From: Parasponia andersonii
Lineage: Eukaryota; Streptophyta; Magnoliopsida; Rosales; Cannabaceae
Assembly (NCBI GenBank): GCA_002914805.1
Contig: JXTB01000125.1
Span: forward strand, 443,683-507,682
Length of the DNA stretch: 64,000 nt
Reading direction: 5' to 3'
Below the pieces are notes generated by a model, which was not told the origin of the DNA, did not search any database, and saw nothing but the letters and a program-made list of their open reading frames with translations. Every line of letters begins with the position of its first letter. Position 1 is the stretch's first letter. The position numbers and the translations under genes are program-made. Shown here piece by piece: positions 24,840 through 37,927 of the stretch.

Positions 24840-25020
24840 CGGATGTGTCGTGATAAGAGACTAACTATCACGGTACTTGTTAAGCGTTGTGATAGACGAC
24901 GACAATACCACAGTACCTTTTAGGTGCCGTGATATCTTGAACTTTAAAAGCGCCCAAAAGATGCCGTTATATTTGATATTCACGGCACTTAATAGGCACT
25001 GTGATAGCATTTTCTCGGGG
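24840..25020. repeat. CACTA left subterminal repeats
   Basis: Direct and inverted words around ATCACGGCACTT and GCCGTGATA occur at least five times. In CACTA elements such arrays are binding sites for the TnpA-type protein. Confidence 0.7.
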
Positions 25021-25989
25021 CCTATATGGCACTGAGTTAGGGATCCAATATAAAGGGTCTCAAAAGCCCACAAACCCAATTCACGAATCCCCTGTGCACT
25101 CTTCTCTTTCAGTCGTGGCCAACTCTCTCCCTTCCCCTATTTTCATTAATTTTTCCAGCAAACAAGGTACATTGAAGCATTTAAACTCTTTTTTGTTACT
25201 AAAATTAGAATACTCATTGTCTTCACTGTGATTTTGATCAATTATTTTGTAAAAATTTCATGTTTTAGGTTATATTTGAGAGTTCATATTTAGAACCGTA
25301 ATTTATCAAATGTTAATCTTTTGAGCATGCATTAATAATCTTTGCTCTTGTAAATATTAATTAGACTATTTATTTACTAGAAATTATATTTTTTAGTATG
25401 CTTTGCTATTTAAGTGCAAATCAATTCGAATTTATATTGTTATAGTTAATTATTTTGTTGATTAGAGGTATTGATAAACCTAATTTTATTTATTTATTTT
25501 AGATGAAATGTGAATTTACTGAGTTGTAAAAAGTTCAAAATTGAATATGTGTTATATAAATTTATACCAATTTTATTTTTTTTTACTCAAAATCATATTT
25601 TAAACTAGATGAGATATGATATTATATAGGAAATTGTACGTTGTGGTGACATTATGATGCTATAATTATGTGGGATTACTTGAGTTATAATATTTGTGTT
25701 GATATTATTTTGTCATATGTTATATTTGGTTGATTGGCAACTTGTTTGTAACAAAGGAGACTATTTAAGAAATAAATTAAGTTCTTAATTTGATAGTACT
25801 TAGAAATATGAGAATAATTTGGAATAAGTATTAATGTATAATTGGTGTTTTAGGTATTCAATTGGTTAGTACTAGAAATAGGAGAGATTATGTGTATTTT
25901 ATGGTACTCAATTTAATTAGTATTTTATATTAGTTATTTAAGTTTTTATTTTTTTTCTTTTTTGTTTTTCAATTGTACTTAGAATAGAT

Positions 25990-28415
25990 AATGAATGGAT
26001 GTTAGCGAATAGACTATCGACCGAATACAAAAAAGGAGTTGATAGCTTTTTGGAGTTTGCTATTGAAAATGTCAAAGATTTTAATTTAATTCTGTTTCTG
26101 TGTATTAAATGTGGAAATTTACAAAAGATAGGTGTTAAAAAGATAGAAGAATACTTATATTTCAATAGAATAGATCAAATTTATAAATAATAGATTTGGC
26201 ATGGTGAAAAGGTTCCAATTATCGGATTTTCGTCAAAAAAGAGTATAAGAGATGATTATGAGTTAAATTTAAATGATGATCTTTTTGAAATGATTGATAA
26301 TATACAATATAAAAAAGATATAGGTTCTATTAAGTTTCAATCATTACTTAATGATGTTGAGAAATTGATCTATCTAGATTGTATGAAATTCACAAAGTTT
26401 TCTACACTATTGAAATTGTAAAATTTGAAAACAAGACATGGATGGAGTGATAAGAGTTTTTCAGACTTGTTAGCTTACTAGGAGAGATGTTGCCAAATGA
26501 TAATGAGATGTCACCTTCCTTTTATGAAGCTAAAAAGACTTTATGCTCATTGGGTGTATAATATGAGAAAATTCATACTTGCCTAAATGATTGTATTTTA
26601 TGTCGAAAGAAATTTAAAGATGCAATTTCTTATCTAGTATATGGTGAGCCTAGGTGGCAATAGAATAAGAATTCTGAAGAGGTAAATGTTGGAACCTCTG
26701 CTAAGTTTTTGTGATATATTCCTCCAATTTCTTATTTTATCCATCTATTCTGAAATGGTAAGCATGCTAATGATCAAACATAGCATGCGAATGAGAGGAT
26801 AGAAGATAGTAAACTTAGACATCTAGCCGATTCATCGGCTTGGAAAATAATAGATTATAAATGACCTTTTTTTGATAGTGATCCAAGAAATCTTTGTCTT
26901 GGTCTATCTACGGATAGTATTAATCCTCATATAACTCTAAGTAGTAAATATGGTTGTTGACCTATAATACTTGTAATCTATAATCTTCCTCCATGGTTAT
27001 GTATGAAAAGAAAGTTTACATTTCTTACAATGTTAATATTAGGACCTAGACAACCTGGTAATGATATTGATGTATATTTAGCCCTCTTAATTGATAATTT
27101 GAATAGTTTGTAGAATAATGGTGTGAAAGCCTATGATACATATAAGGATAAAGACTTTACTCTGAAGACTGTATTACTATGGACAATCAATGACTTCCCT
27201 GTATATGGGAATTTGTCTGAGTTTTCCACTAAAAGATATAAAGTATGTCCTATTTGTGATGAAAAAATAAGTTGTCAGTTCTTAACACATACTAAAGAAT
27301 TGAATTATATGGGCCATAGAAAGTTTTTACTTTACAAACATGTAGACAGAAATTGGAAAAAAGTATTTAATGGTTCTCAAGAATTTGAATTAGCACCACA
27401 ACCTTTAATTGGAACAAAGATACTAGAAACAATCTCTAAGCTCGATTTTAGACATGGAAATATTAAAATAAGTGATATCAATAAGAAAAGAAAAAGATGT
27501 AATAATATGAAGATTGTAAAAACATTGAAAAGTTGTTAGAAAAAGAAATCTATATTCTTTGAGTTAGAGTATTGGCAATATTTACTTCTGAGACATAATT
27601 TAGATGTCATGTGTATTAAAAAGAACATATGTGATAATATAATTAAAACTTTATTAAATATTATAGGGAAGAATAAGGATAGCATTGGTGCCTATATGGA
27701 TCTTGTTAATATGGGTGTTCAAAAAGAGTTAGCGCGTAGAATGGGGGAAAAGCGAATATATTTACCCCTTATTTCACATTAAAAAAGAAGAAAAATGTTA
27801 ATTGTATCAATCCTTATTTATTGTGAAGGTTCCTGAAGGCTATTATTCTAATATTAGAATATTAGTGGATATGAAAATTTGAAACTAGTTAGACTAATAC
27901 AACATCTGCTATCTATAGCAATCTGGTTCGTATTACCTAAAAATATTTGATATAAAATTATCAGATTCTGCTTATTTTTTAATGGAATTTATTCTAAGAT
28001 GATTGATGTATCCAAGTTAGACAAACTATAATATGAAGTTATTGTAACATTGTGCATGTTCTAGCAATTTTTTACTCCTAGTATTTTTGATATAATGATA
28101 TATCTTATTGTATATTTGGTTAGAGAAGTAAAGATATGTGGTCCTGTTTATTTGAGATAGATGTATCAATTTGAGAAATACATGAAAATTCTAAAAGAAT
28201 ATGTTAGAAATCGAAGTCGGATAGGAGAATGCATTTTAGAGTGTTATATCACAAAAGAAGCTATTGAGTTTTATTTTGAGTATTTGGAAAATGTAGAAGT
28301 TATCGAAGTGCCTGTATTTTCAAATATTAATAAAAGCATAAGTGGTGGTGTCACATGTATAGTTAAACAAGAACAAGTAGCCAAGCATATCATACTGTGT
28401 TACAAAAAATAGCTA
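25990..28415 (+). pseudogene. TNP2-type CACTA transposase, decayed
   Basis: The transposase that would cut and move the element. The N-terminal block (RLSTEYKKGVDSFLEFA, then CIKCGNL) is at 25999-26187 and is followed by two adjacent in-frame stops before IWHGE. Later recognisable blocks are LKTRHGWSDKSFSDLL near 26430, HANERIEDSKLRHLADS near 26790, NLPPWLCMKRKF near 26980, and a clean 138-codon stretch at 27123-27539 with LLWTINDFPVYGNLS and CPICDEK. The C-terminal block YQFEKYMKILKEYVRNRS is at 28161-28412. Blocks appear in the family order but are separated by stops and frame changes. No intact product is possible. Confidence 0.85.
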
Positions 28416-28751
28416 AAGTCAAACTTTTCATTGAGTAAGTTTTATTGTGAATTGGATTTTCGTTGATTGAATGTTGAATTTTTTTAATAATAATGGTTTA
28501 CTTGGGGATCATTTGATGAAAGAAGCATATAAATTGGATCAAAACACAATTCTCAATGAAATCATAAAGGAAGAAACGGATTCATGATGAACATCGTCGA
28601 ACTTTTATTAGTTAGTTTTACGAACGGTTAATTCTAATTAGTAGTTACAATTAATAGTTTTATTTTATTTTTTTCCTATTTTAGAGCATGAGTACTAATA
28701 TGTTGGGTTTTCTAACTGTTACTTTTGCCGTTTGAATAGATTGTAGTTGAA

Positions 28752-29440
28752 ATGAATAAGGTAACACACAATGTATCTGATACATTGAAATTGATATCAC
28801 ATAGACTATCATTGGATGCAAATAAATATTATGCTTATCAAGTTAACAATGTTTATTTTAGCATAAGAGACCGCGATAACATAAGAATAACCCAAAATAG
28901 TGGGGTAAGTATTGTTATAAAAACCATACAATTTTCAAGTTCTAAAGATAAAAACCCAATAGAGAGTGATATGGTATATTATGGCGTTATCAAGAAAATT
29001 TAGGAACTTAAATTTATTAGATTTCGGTTGCTAGTGTTTATGTGTCAATGGATGGAGAGTAACCATAAGATTAAAGAAGATGAGTTAGGCTTTACTTTAG
29101 ATGATCTAAGCCGGATAGGTCACAAGAATGATTCATTTATAATGGCAATACAGACAAAACATGTTTTTTTACATCAATGATCCACTTGATGCTCGATGGT
29201 TAATTGTTCTTACAATAAAACTGAAAGAATATCAGAATTTAGGAATTAAAGATGAGTATGAAATTCTTATTGCTCATGAAACATTCTCAAAAGGAATTTT
29301 GGTAGAGGCTTTGATAGAAGACATTAATGCATGTAATGTTACATATTTACGAGACGATTATGAAGGTATTTGGACTGATAATCAAAGAAAAAATCAAAGA
29401 GGTACAAATCAAATAAGTTATATCTTTCTATTTCGTTTTT
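28752..29440 (+). pseudogene. DUF4216 domain of the CACTA element
   Basis: Matches the plant DUF4216 signature found downstream of TNP2: ITQNSGVSIVIKT and KDKNPIESDMVYYGVIKKI at 28752-29000, a stop in place of the usual Trp, then DELGFTLDDLSRIGHKND and VFYINDPLDARW to about 29205. The next segment to 29440 reads on as KLKEYQNLGIKDEYEILIAH. Role in transposition is not established. It is at least one stop and one frame change away from being a continuous reading frame. Confidence 0.8.
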
Positions 29441-29589
29441 ATATCTTTAAGGATTGATGTTTCATTTTTTAAAATATATTATCTCTTATGTTCACATCAT
29501 ATTATTTTCTATCATAATTTTTTATCTACATTTGTTTTTTTAAATTATTTAACAGGTAATTATTGAAATAGAAAACAAAGTAAAGATGG

Positions 29590-30170
29590 TGTTTATCAAT
29601 TTACACTATCACAAAGTCAAAATAAAAGAGCACACAAAAAGAAACCAAGAGGAACAACTCAAATGAAGGAGTTGATTAAAAAAATAAGTGATAACAAAAA
29701 AGAAGTTATCGCGTATAATGAATAGGGATAACTAATTGGGGATGAAGGTGAACATTTGGCAAGCTTTTGTGGCCTTATGATTCATCACAAGATCCCAATC
29801 AATATTGATAACTAGACCCTTGTACCAAAAGACCTAAAAGAGGAGCTTTAATATATAATTTTGGTATGAACTTGAATCTTTCTATTTTATATGTATTAGA
29901 ATATATATTCGGTATTAACATTACTTCTTTTATATTGTAGGAAACATTTGAATTAGATTGCAAAGCAAAAAAAGAAACTTTAAAAAGTTGAGAAAAAATG
30001 TGGAGAGAATTTAAGTCTAGGATTACAACTGAACTGATTTATGAGGATAAACATACTTGTCTAGAGTTATTGGAGCACCCTTTAGTATCATATGCACATG
30101 GATTCAACCTAAAGTTTGGGATAAGTTTGTCAAGAAAAGACTAAGTACAGAATGAGAGGAAACTAGGAAA
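29590..30170 (+). pseudogene. Transposase_24-like segment of the CACTA element
   Basis: Contains RGTTQMKELIKKISDNKKE, GDEGEHLASFCGLMIHHKIP and WREFKSRITTELIYEDK, matching the second-gene product (TnpA-like or Ptta/En/Spm type) of plant CACTA elements. In-frame stops interrupt it, for example in the stretch after NINIDN. An intron-like gap lies at about 29850-29940. Confidence 0.65.
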
Positions 30171-30666
30171 GTACAGCAGGGAGGAGCACTGTAAAGTAAA
30201 TATCCACATTGTATGTCTCGCTTAGGTTATGCTACAATCTAAGACTAAAAAAGAGAAAGGAAAATGTGGTATTAATATATCCAAGTTAAGGAGAAGAGGA
30301 CGTATTCCTAAAAAAAGAGGCTATACTAACGAAATCAAAGTAATAGTAAATAGAATTATAAGTTGTTTATTAAGTTTTATTGATTATATTATTTTATAAT
30401 TTTGTTAACAATATAGCATAGTCTAATATTCAAATTATGTACATGTTTTGTAGAAAGATTATACTCAACATTTCCAGGAGGGAAATCTTGAGATAGACGG
30501 TTTCAATGATATCTTAACAATGATTTTAGACACACCTAAATATTTTGGACATATACAGGGAATAGGCTTTCATGTTAGCCACAAACAGTATTTTCATCAA
30601 CCTACTCCAACAAAGAAGCAACATGCATTTAATTTGAAATAATGACAAGATGAAAAAACAAGCAAG

Positions 30667-31214
30667 ATGCAACAAATACTTAAAGAACATGAAGTACGAT
30701 TCAAAGCAGAAATTGCTGAGATTCGAGCAGGACAACAAAGTAATGTTGGTGGTTCTAATACAAATCCTTTACAGTCAGAAGTTCAAAGGGAAGAAGTGCA
30801 ACAAAAAGAGATATATGTAGATGCAATGGTTCTTGTAGGAACATCTTCACAATTCAAAAATGTATCTTTACATTAGCTTCTTTCTTATTTGTNTTTTCTA
30901 TATTGTAGAACTGACCATGCATGCTTGCAGTAGGGTCTTGTGATAACATAATTGCTTTAGGATATGTACAAAAGTTAAACTCATCAATTATTATTCACAG
31001 AAGAGAATTGTGTGAGTATAATTTTCGTGTATCAGTAGAGGTTGATCTTGATGCTAAAGTCATAATTCCTATTTCAAATCTAAATGATGATCCAAGATTA
31101 GTAGGTGACGCACTTGGATCGCATCTTTTATGGCCTAAGATGCTTATCTTCTTTGAAGATAATTTAGTATGCAAACTCATTTTTCAAATAAATTCATACT
31201 TTATTGAATTCTAA
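30667..31214 (+). pseudogene. Coiled-coil and conserved segment of the CACTA second gene
   Basis: 30667-30876 encodes a charged, glutamine-rich coiled-coil-like stretch (MQQILKEHEVRFKAEIAEIR). 30921-31170 encodes SCDNIIALGYVQKL and EYNFRVSVEVDLDAKVIIP, a segment I recognise as recurring before the Ulp1-like part in plant CACTA proteins. A single ambiguous base sits at 30893. A related, more decayed segment occurs in the second CACTA element near 57330-57420. Confidence 0.5.
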
Positions 31215-31389
31215 TGTGAATTATTAACTTGTTTATTAAAATTTCATTATTTATTTGGATTTAGGAGTTTAATAATATGAACAGGCAACAAACGGAGAAG
31301 AATAAATCTTCACAACTACAGACACCTTAAACATAAGAAAGAGTGCATCCATAAAGAAAGAAATCAGAATCTATTACACAAACACAGTT

Positions 31390-32560
31390 TAGAATTGATG
31401 GTACACCAATTTCTATAAGATTACTATTGAATACCATTCAAAGAGCATATGAAGATATTGTTGTTCATGTTCCCTTCGATGAAGAAGTGTTTGAAGAAGC
31501 TTTTCATTTGCCTGTATTTAAAGAAGACATAATTGAATTTTATACGATGCAAAAGATTGGGGTCATTCCTATTATGTTATACACCAGGTTAGAAGTTCAT
31601 TTTTTTTTCATATATATAGCACTTCATATATATACATGTATCTATAATTGGTAATTATATAATACAACACTTGATTCACTTTGAATTTTATACTTGTAGG
31701 CACCTATACTATTTAGTGATATAATATGGCTAATCATGATAGGTATATGTTCATTGATCCTAGTGCAGTTGCTACAAAAGATAGTCTATGTGAGGATCGT
31801 GCTATAAGTTTAGCAATCCAGATATTATCCATAGAGAATAAACATCAATTTCTAGTTATACCTTAGAATCATAGGTAAGATTTTAAACTTAATGAATTGT
31901 CATATCAACTACTTTAGATATGAAGTTAATTATTACATTACTAATAATCTATATCATCAATTTTATGAGTAGAGAACATTGGTGTTGCTTATTATTTATC
32001 CTTTCGAAAATTATATATGGTTTCTAGATCCTCTTGGCTTAGCTCTCCATAAGAAAATTGATTTAATAATGATCGAATATGTTCTCTAATAGTTATTTTA
32101 TTATAATTCAATTTTTTTATAGTACTTTTAGTTATGGTTGTTATTGCTAATCATTTATTTCTTGCATTTGCACATTTCTAATTCAAAGTATATTCAATAT
32201 ATATAATATAGAAGAAGAGCAGAAAGAAAGACCACATGGTACAGTGTATAAGTTAGTAAAGGTACAATTACTTATGTTTACTTTATGCTTATGTATAGTG
32301 CTCAAGGCAACCAAAAGTATTGAGTGCAGATTCTATATATGTAAATTTATGAGAGAAATCAATGAACAACCCAATATTAAATCATTTACCACAATAGTAT
32401 GTAACTATATATTTTATTAGCTCTCTTTTAATTTAGAGTTTGATTGATTACTTTCTAACAAATAAGATGTTTGAATTTGTAGTTTAGTGGACAAAATTTC
32501 TACACAAATGATGATATCAATGGACTTCTTGAAAAGTGGGTCAAAGAACTAATACAATTT
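31390..32560 (+). pseudogene. Ulp1-like C48 cysteine peptidase segment of the CACTA element
   Basis: Plant CACTA elements often carry a Ulp1-like SUMO-peptidase domain after the transposase. Here the N-terminal part is ISIRLLLNTIQRAYEDIVVH at about 31405-31600. The catalytic His block is EHWCLLIIYPFENYIWFLDP-like near 31975-32040, and the Cys region ECRFYICKFMREIN-like near 32320-32365. Introns are likely between blocks. The blocks fall in different frames and contain stops. Whether the host ever used the domain is unknown. Confidence 0.65.
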
Positions 32561-32779
32561 CTCATTTGAGATTCATAATCTTTGTTCATTTGAACTATGT
32601 AGTCTTTGATGATCATGTTAGTTTGGCTTAGAAAACAAATGTATATACCTAGTTTGTAGACTATATGGATATGATCACGATCAAGTTATTATGTTAAGTA
32701 GGTTTACTATGTAAATTTATTATCATACTCTATTTTATTTGAAATATTTAGTGTATGTAATGGATTAAGATTATATTTA

Positions 32780-33113
32780 TAAAGTTCCAGCGGGTAGTAT
32801 AGGCAAATATATTAAAAATATCCTCTGGAAATATATATCACAACACTTATAGAGTGCTTTAAAAAATAACGTTTATTAGAATACCAAGGCACTCTTTGAA
32901 TTCCTTAATAAAGCTCAAAAGCACCTTGATAGACCTACTAAAGTGCTTTTTAAGTGCCTTGGTATCATACCAAGGCACTTATAAGGCGCCTTACGAGCGC
33001 CTTGGTAGGCAGAGACTATTACGACACCCGGAGCCAATGCGCTTTTTGGGGCACGGTAAAAAGCTTTTTAAGGTACTTAAAAAGCACATTGAAAGACCTT
33101 TTTTGTTGTAGTG
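32780..33113. repeat. CACTA right subterminal repeats
   Basis: Words such as ACCAAGGCACTT, GGCGCCTT and GAGCGCCTTGGTA recur in both orientations and include a near-palindrome at 32955-33008. The terminal 12 bases read AAAAACAACAAGTGTAG-like on the minus strand, beginning CACTACAAC. Confidence 0.7.
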
Positions 33114-34043
33114 TGCCAAATTTTGCAAATATTTTATTTAGTGTCAAATTTGATACTAAATATAGCATAATATATCGAAATTCAGCATTCAATTAATTTT
33201 GACTTTATTATCATATTTATAATTTTTAAAATAATAAAAAATAAAGTTTTAAAAATTATCGAAATTTATAAAAAAAGATTTAGTACATTTTACATAATTT
33301 TGATTTAAAATATTGTAACCCTGTAAAATTGTTAAATTGAAAAATAGTGTATAATTATAGAATTTTATAGATTTTTTTCTTAAATCAAAATAATCTGAAA
33401 CTTTATGAAAATATTTTTAACACAATATAAAACATGTATAAAAATTATAGACTCCAAAATAGACCATTAAATAGCACTTTAAATTCATGAAATTCTACAT
33501 CAAGATTCATATCAACACCAAAATCAGCAAAAAAATAAAGATTTCGTATTTAATTATAGAAATTTCCAAAAATAGTGAGAATATTTGGAGAACCTAATCA
33601 CACATTGATAAACGTCCAGTAAAAATTTTAAGTCGAAAAGATATAAATAGCATGGGTTTGGAATGTTAATAAACAGAAATATTAAGTTTGTCAGATTCAC
33701 TGATGTTAAAGATAATATAAATAAAAATTTTAATAATGAAAACAAATAAACCCCTATGATCATAAAAATTTTCAGAATATAATCTAACATATAAATGAAC
33801 AAGTTGTTAAAATTTCAGATTATAAAAAAAATTCTAACCCTAGATATCATAGGTTGAATTTTGATCTAACAACAGCAAAAACAATAAACTCAAAGAAAAG
33901 AATGTTTTTAAATATTTACATTCTTCTTGAAAATTGAAGAAAACTAAGCAAAAACTCTTGAAATCATAAATACTCTTAGCAACTATGAGAGAAAGATAGG
34001 TAGAAAATTTAGGAGGAGGCTTAATTGTATTCTTATGAGAAAG

Positions 34044-34046
<3 letters not shown>

Positions 34047-34075
<29 letters not shown>
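34047..34075. repeat. (AT)n microsatellite
   Basis: About 14 TA units directly after a GA-rich stretch. Confidence 0.85.
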
Positions 34076-34078
<3 letters not shown>

Positions 34079-34918
34079 TTTGGCTTAGGGTTCTTTTCTT
34101 TTCTTTTTTTTTTTAATAAAACAACCAACGATTTTTTTAATAAATCAATCAACGTTTTTTTTTAATCATGTCACCTTCTTCTTTTTTTTTTTTGAACTAA
34201 CGTATTAACCTATTACTAGGTTTCATCAAGTTGTAGGAAACTTCCCTTCTCTCCTTTTTTGACTAAATTAGAATTTTATTTATTTATTTTGTAATAATAA
34301 GTAAATACTAACCAAATCTATAAACAAGTAACATAATAAAATAAAATCTATATATTAATACATACATAAAAAAACAAAATTGTGGAATCAAAACTTCACG
34401 CACGACACACTTATTTTATTATTATAATAATAATAACGACACTACTAATAATAATAATAACAATAGACATACTTAATCATATAGATGATGTGTGCTTTAT
34501 TAAAACTTAGACATATATATATATAAGTTTGTTATCAAATTATTTGGACTCTAAAAACAACTTGACTAAGATTTAAACAACAATAATTACTAGAATAATT
34601 CACTTAACTCAATAATAGATACAAATTAATCACATTATTATAACAATCACATATAAATGCAAATACATGAAAATTTATTTCTCATTAGGCACGTAGTCCA
34701 ACTCGGCTTTCATGTGCGTATTCCACTGCAACCGTATTCACAAAAATTTTGTTAGTGCATAATTGTTTCACTTATCATAACCATAGATTTAAAACACATG
34801 AAAAACAAAAATCATATTATAGGATAGACTTGATATTACAAGTTTCATATTAGAACCATATAAAATTTTGGCAATATATATCCCATAAAATTTGCAATAT
34901 ATTCATATACATTTTTCT

Positions 34919-35040
34919 AGATATATTAATACTTAGATCAAAGTAGATTTATATTAGAATCATATAAAATTTCTTTTAGATATATTAATACTTAGACAAA
35001 ACTCAAAAGTAGATTTATATTAGAACTATATAAAATTTTC
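34919..35040. repeat. Two-copy tandem repeat of about 60 bp
   Basis: AGATATATTAATACTTAGA, GTAGATTTATATTAGAA and ATATAAAATTT recur in the same order at 34919-34977 and 34978-35040. A more diverged third partial copy may lie just upstream near 34848-34870. Confidence 0.7.
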
Positions 35041-35758
35041 TAATTTCTTACATCTGTTTTGAACGAAAATAATAATTCATCTCTTTTTTTTAAGAATAAT
35101 AATAATTCTTTTGTTTTCAATTTTACTCCTGAGATGAGCACATTTTAGGCAAGTACCAATTAATAGTAGTTTTGGGTAGAAAAATATTAAAATGAATTAA
35201 CATGGATTGAAAATATAAAAATAGGGACTTAAAAGCTACAAATAAAAGAATGGAGACTTAACCGTTAAAAAAATAAGACATTTCTTTTCTAATAAAACTA
35301 ATATTTAGGAACTTTAGGTCTAAAAAATTGAGTTCATGGCTAACTTTACTAAATTATTCTAAGTTTAGAGAATTTTTTATATTAAAAGGCCTAATATGAT
35401 AGTCTCATGTTGCAATGTTAGAGCAGAATCAGTATATGTTGTTCAAATCAATTTTTTTGATTGGAAAACGAGGTTGACTAATCTTAAAGTCTTCTAATCA
35501 ATATCAATCACATTTAAAATTGTTGATTTGCAGATTCCATATTAATGAAGACTTGGAGCTCTATATAAATACATCTAGTTAGAAGTCTTCGATGGAGCAT
35601 CTCATTCTATTTTGGTTACTTATGTAAAAGTAATATTTTATTTTAGACTTTGTTAGACTTAAGAGTATGCCTTAGTCATGTAAACCAATTCTTTAGGAGA
35701 AAATTAACTTCAAGGCTTTGAAGAGATTTTAGAAGTACGTGATAAACTAAGTCAAATA

Positions 35759-37640
35759 GTGCTCACTAAACCGATTAGTGAAGAGAATACAAACATCTTG
35801 CAATTTAAAAGAATTATTGATGATGTCATTCGTCTACGACTATTCCTATTCTCCTTGAGAGAAAGAGCTCAGAAATTCCTTGCCAAATTCTTCCTAGTAA
35901 CATGGACAACAAAGATGCATATTAAGATCTCCAACTTCACACAATTTGAAAGCAAATCTTTATATAATGCGTTAGAGCATTACTAAGAACTACTTAGATG
36001 ATGCCCCTGCCATGGATTACCTAAGTATCATATGGTCAACTCCATTCAAACCCTATTCTTCCCATTTGTGATTTTTGCCATGCGTGCCATCCAAGTGAAC
36101 ATTATCAAGTTAAAAACCTTTTTTCACAATCTCAAGTAGAGCAAGCATAATATGTGTCGAACTTTAACGGCTAGAACAACAATCTATATAGTGATACATA
36201 AAACCAAAGATGAAGAAATCATCCTAACTTCTTCTGGAGCAATAAGAACAATCATAATGCAATGAAATTGTCGTATGGTTACCCACCCTAGGAGAAAAAG
36301 CCCTCACTCGAAGATGCACTATTTTAATTGGCCAATAACACCAATCAATTCATGAAGGAGATAAAGACCAATTTCTAGAATCAAGCCGTATCAATTCAAA
36401 ATTTAAAGGTTTAAATTAGTTAATTAGCCAACATACCAATTGGGAGACAACAAAGAAATCTGCCAAGCACTACTAAAGTAAATCCCAAGAACAATGCAAT
36501 GCAACTATATTAAGAAGTGGAGTAGGAAGTCTTGCTTAGAGTTGAGAACTCTACTAAAGAAGATAGTGAGAAGATGCAGCCAATGAAGAAGGATGACTTT
36601 GCTACCAAAGAACCAAGTTCTCTAAGTGAATATATGCCAAAAGTTCCATACCCTCAATGTCTCCAGAAAAACAAACTCGACACTCGGTTTTCTAAGTTCT
36701 TAGAGGTATTTAAGAAGCTGCATATAAATATTCTGTTCATAAATGCCCTATCTCAATTACCGAGTTATGTTAAATTTATAAAAAAATATTATATTGAATA
36801 AGAGGAAGTTAGAGGACTACGAGATAGTTGTACTTACTAAGAAATATAATACTATACTACATAAGAAGCTACTCCCGATGCTTAAAGACACAATGAGATT
36901 AATTATCCCTTGTTCAATTGGCAACTTTGTGTTTAAAAATGCACTAGACATGTTTGGCATGCCTTTTAGAAACTAACTTTTGTCTTCTTGAGTGAAAAAG
37001 CAGATTCAAAGCCTGTTTGGGTAAAATATCAAAGGAGTTTCTGGGCTCTAAAGCTCTTCTAATGAAAGCCAGACTCATGTGACTTCTTCAGGAAGAGTAT
37101 CGAAAAGTATATGGAAAAATATTTTTTAGTTTTATGAAAATTTACATTTTCATATTTAGCCTCAATTTAATAAATGACAAAAAAATGCCAGCTAGATTAT
37201 CGAGTCAAAATTTCAGATATATTATCTAAATAATATACTAAAAGCTATGACTTTAACATCTCTTCTTTTATTACATAAAAATATAAGTAAAAACTATCTT
37301 AAACAGGCCCATTATATGACTTAGAAGCGAGTATACATTTGATACCTCTTTCCATGTATAAGAATATAGCTTTAGGAGAAGCTAAACCCACTATATTTTC
37401 TCTCCAATTGGGGGACCTATCCATTAAGCATCTTAGAGGAATAATTGAATATATACTCATTAAGGTCTATACGTTCCTTTTCCTTACTGATTTTAGTGTT
37501 CTAGATATGGAAGAGGATAAGGATATTCCTTTCATTCTGGGAAGATCATTTTTAGCAACCAAACAAGTATATATAGATATGCAAAGAGAAGTGTGCTTAA
37601 GGTACTATACCAATTTAGCCTTTTCATTGCATATTAGGAT
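35759..37640 (+). pseudogene. Athila-like gag and protease remnants
   Basis: Recognisable blocks are the gag words RLRLFLFSLRERAQKFLAKF and NFTQFESKSLYNALEHY (about 35800-35990). The pre-protease linker PYPQCLQKNKLDTRFSKFLE is near 36650-36710, and protease-region words KRKLEDYEIV, IPCSIGNFVF and LDMEEDKDIPFILGRSFLA lie to about 37560. Order and wording match Athila gag-pol. It is a fossil with many interruptions. Confidence 0.8.
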
Positions 37641-37849
37641 AACATTCTCAAAAAAATGTTACCATAGTTTTTTTAATGGCACAAGTTATAGTAATTCTTT
37701 TCAATCTACAACTAGTAAAAATTGCAAATATAGAATTAATCAAACATATTAAAAAGAACTTATTGAAACACGCATAGTTCACTCTAGATTTACTGAAATA
37801 GAAAGTGCAGAAACTGTAGATTATACTCATTGTCAGGAAGCTGTACTAT

Positions 37850-37892
37850 TAAAGGTGGCAATTCGTATTAACGAGTCATATTCGTGTCGTAT

Positions 37893-37927
<35 letters not shown>

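Larger units (their letters stand above)
24805..33113 (+). mobile_element. CACTA (En/Spm) DNA transposon, 8.3 kb, decayed
   Basis: Begins CACTACTAAAAA at 24805 and ends TTTTTTGTTGTAGTG at 33113, giving inverted CACTAC-type termini. The flanking triplets are TGT and TGC, a near-matching 3-base target duplication. Subterminal repeats fill both ends. The coding order on the plus strand is TNP2 transposase, DUF4216, a transposase_24-like segment, a conserved segment of unknown role (about 30921-31170) and an Ulp1-like C48 peptidase segment, as in large plant CACTA elements. Multiple in-frame stops, the first directly after the 62-codon N-terminal block, make it non-autonomous. The two ends carry different subterminal repeat words, which is unusual. 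Confidence 0.88.
33114..35690. other. Intergenic spacer
   Basis: AT-rich DNA with an (AT)n run (34047-34075), a diverged tandem repeat (34919-35040), a fragment at 35220-35360 resembling 11560-11720, and an LTR-like patch with a TATA motif near 35573. One orphan exon-like stretch on the minus strand (34675-34725) is noted separately. No supported gene. Confidence 0.5.
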
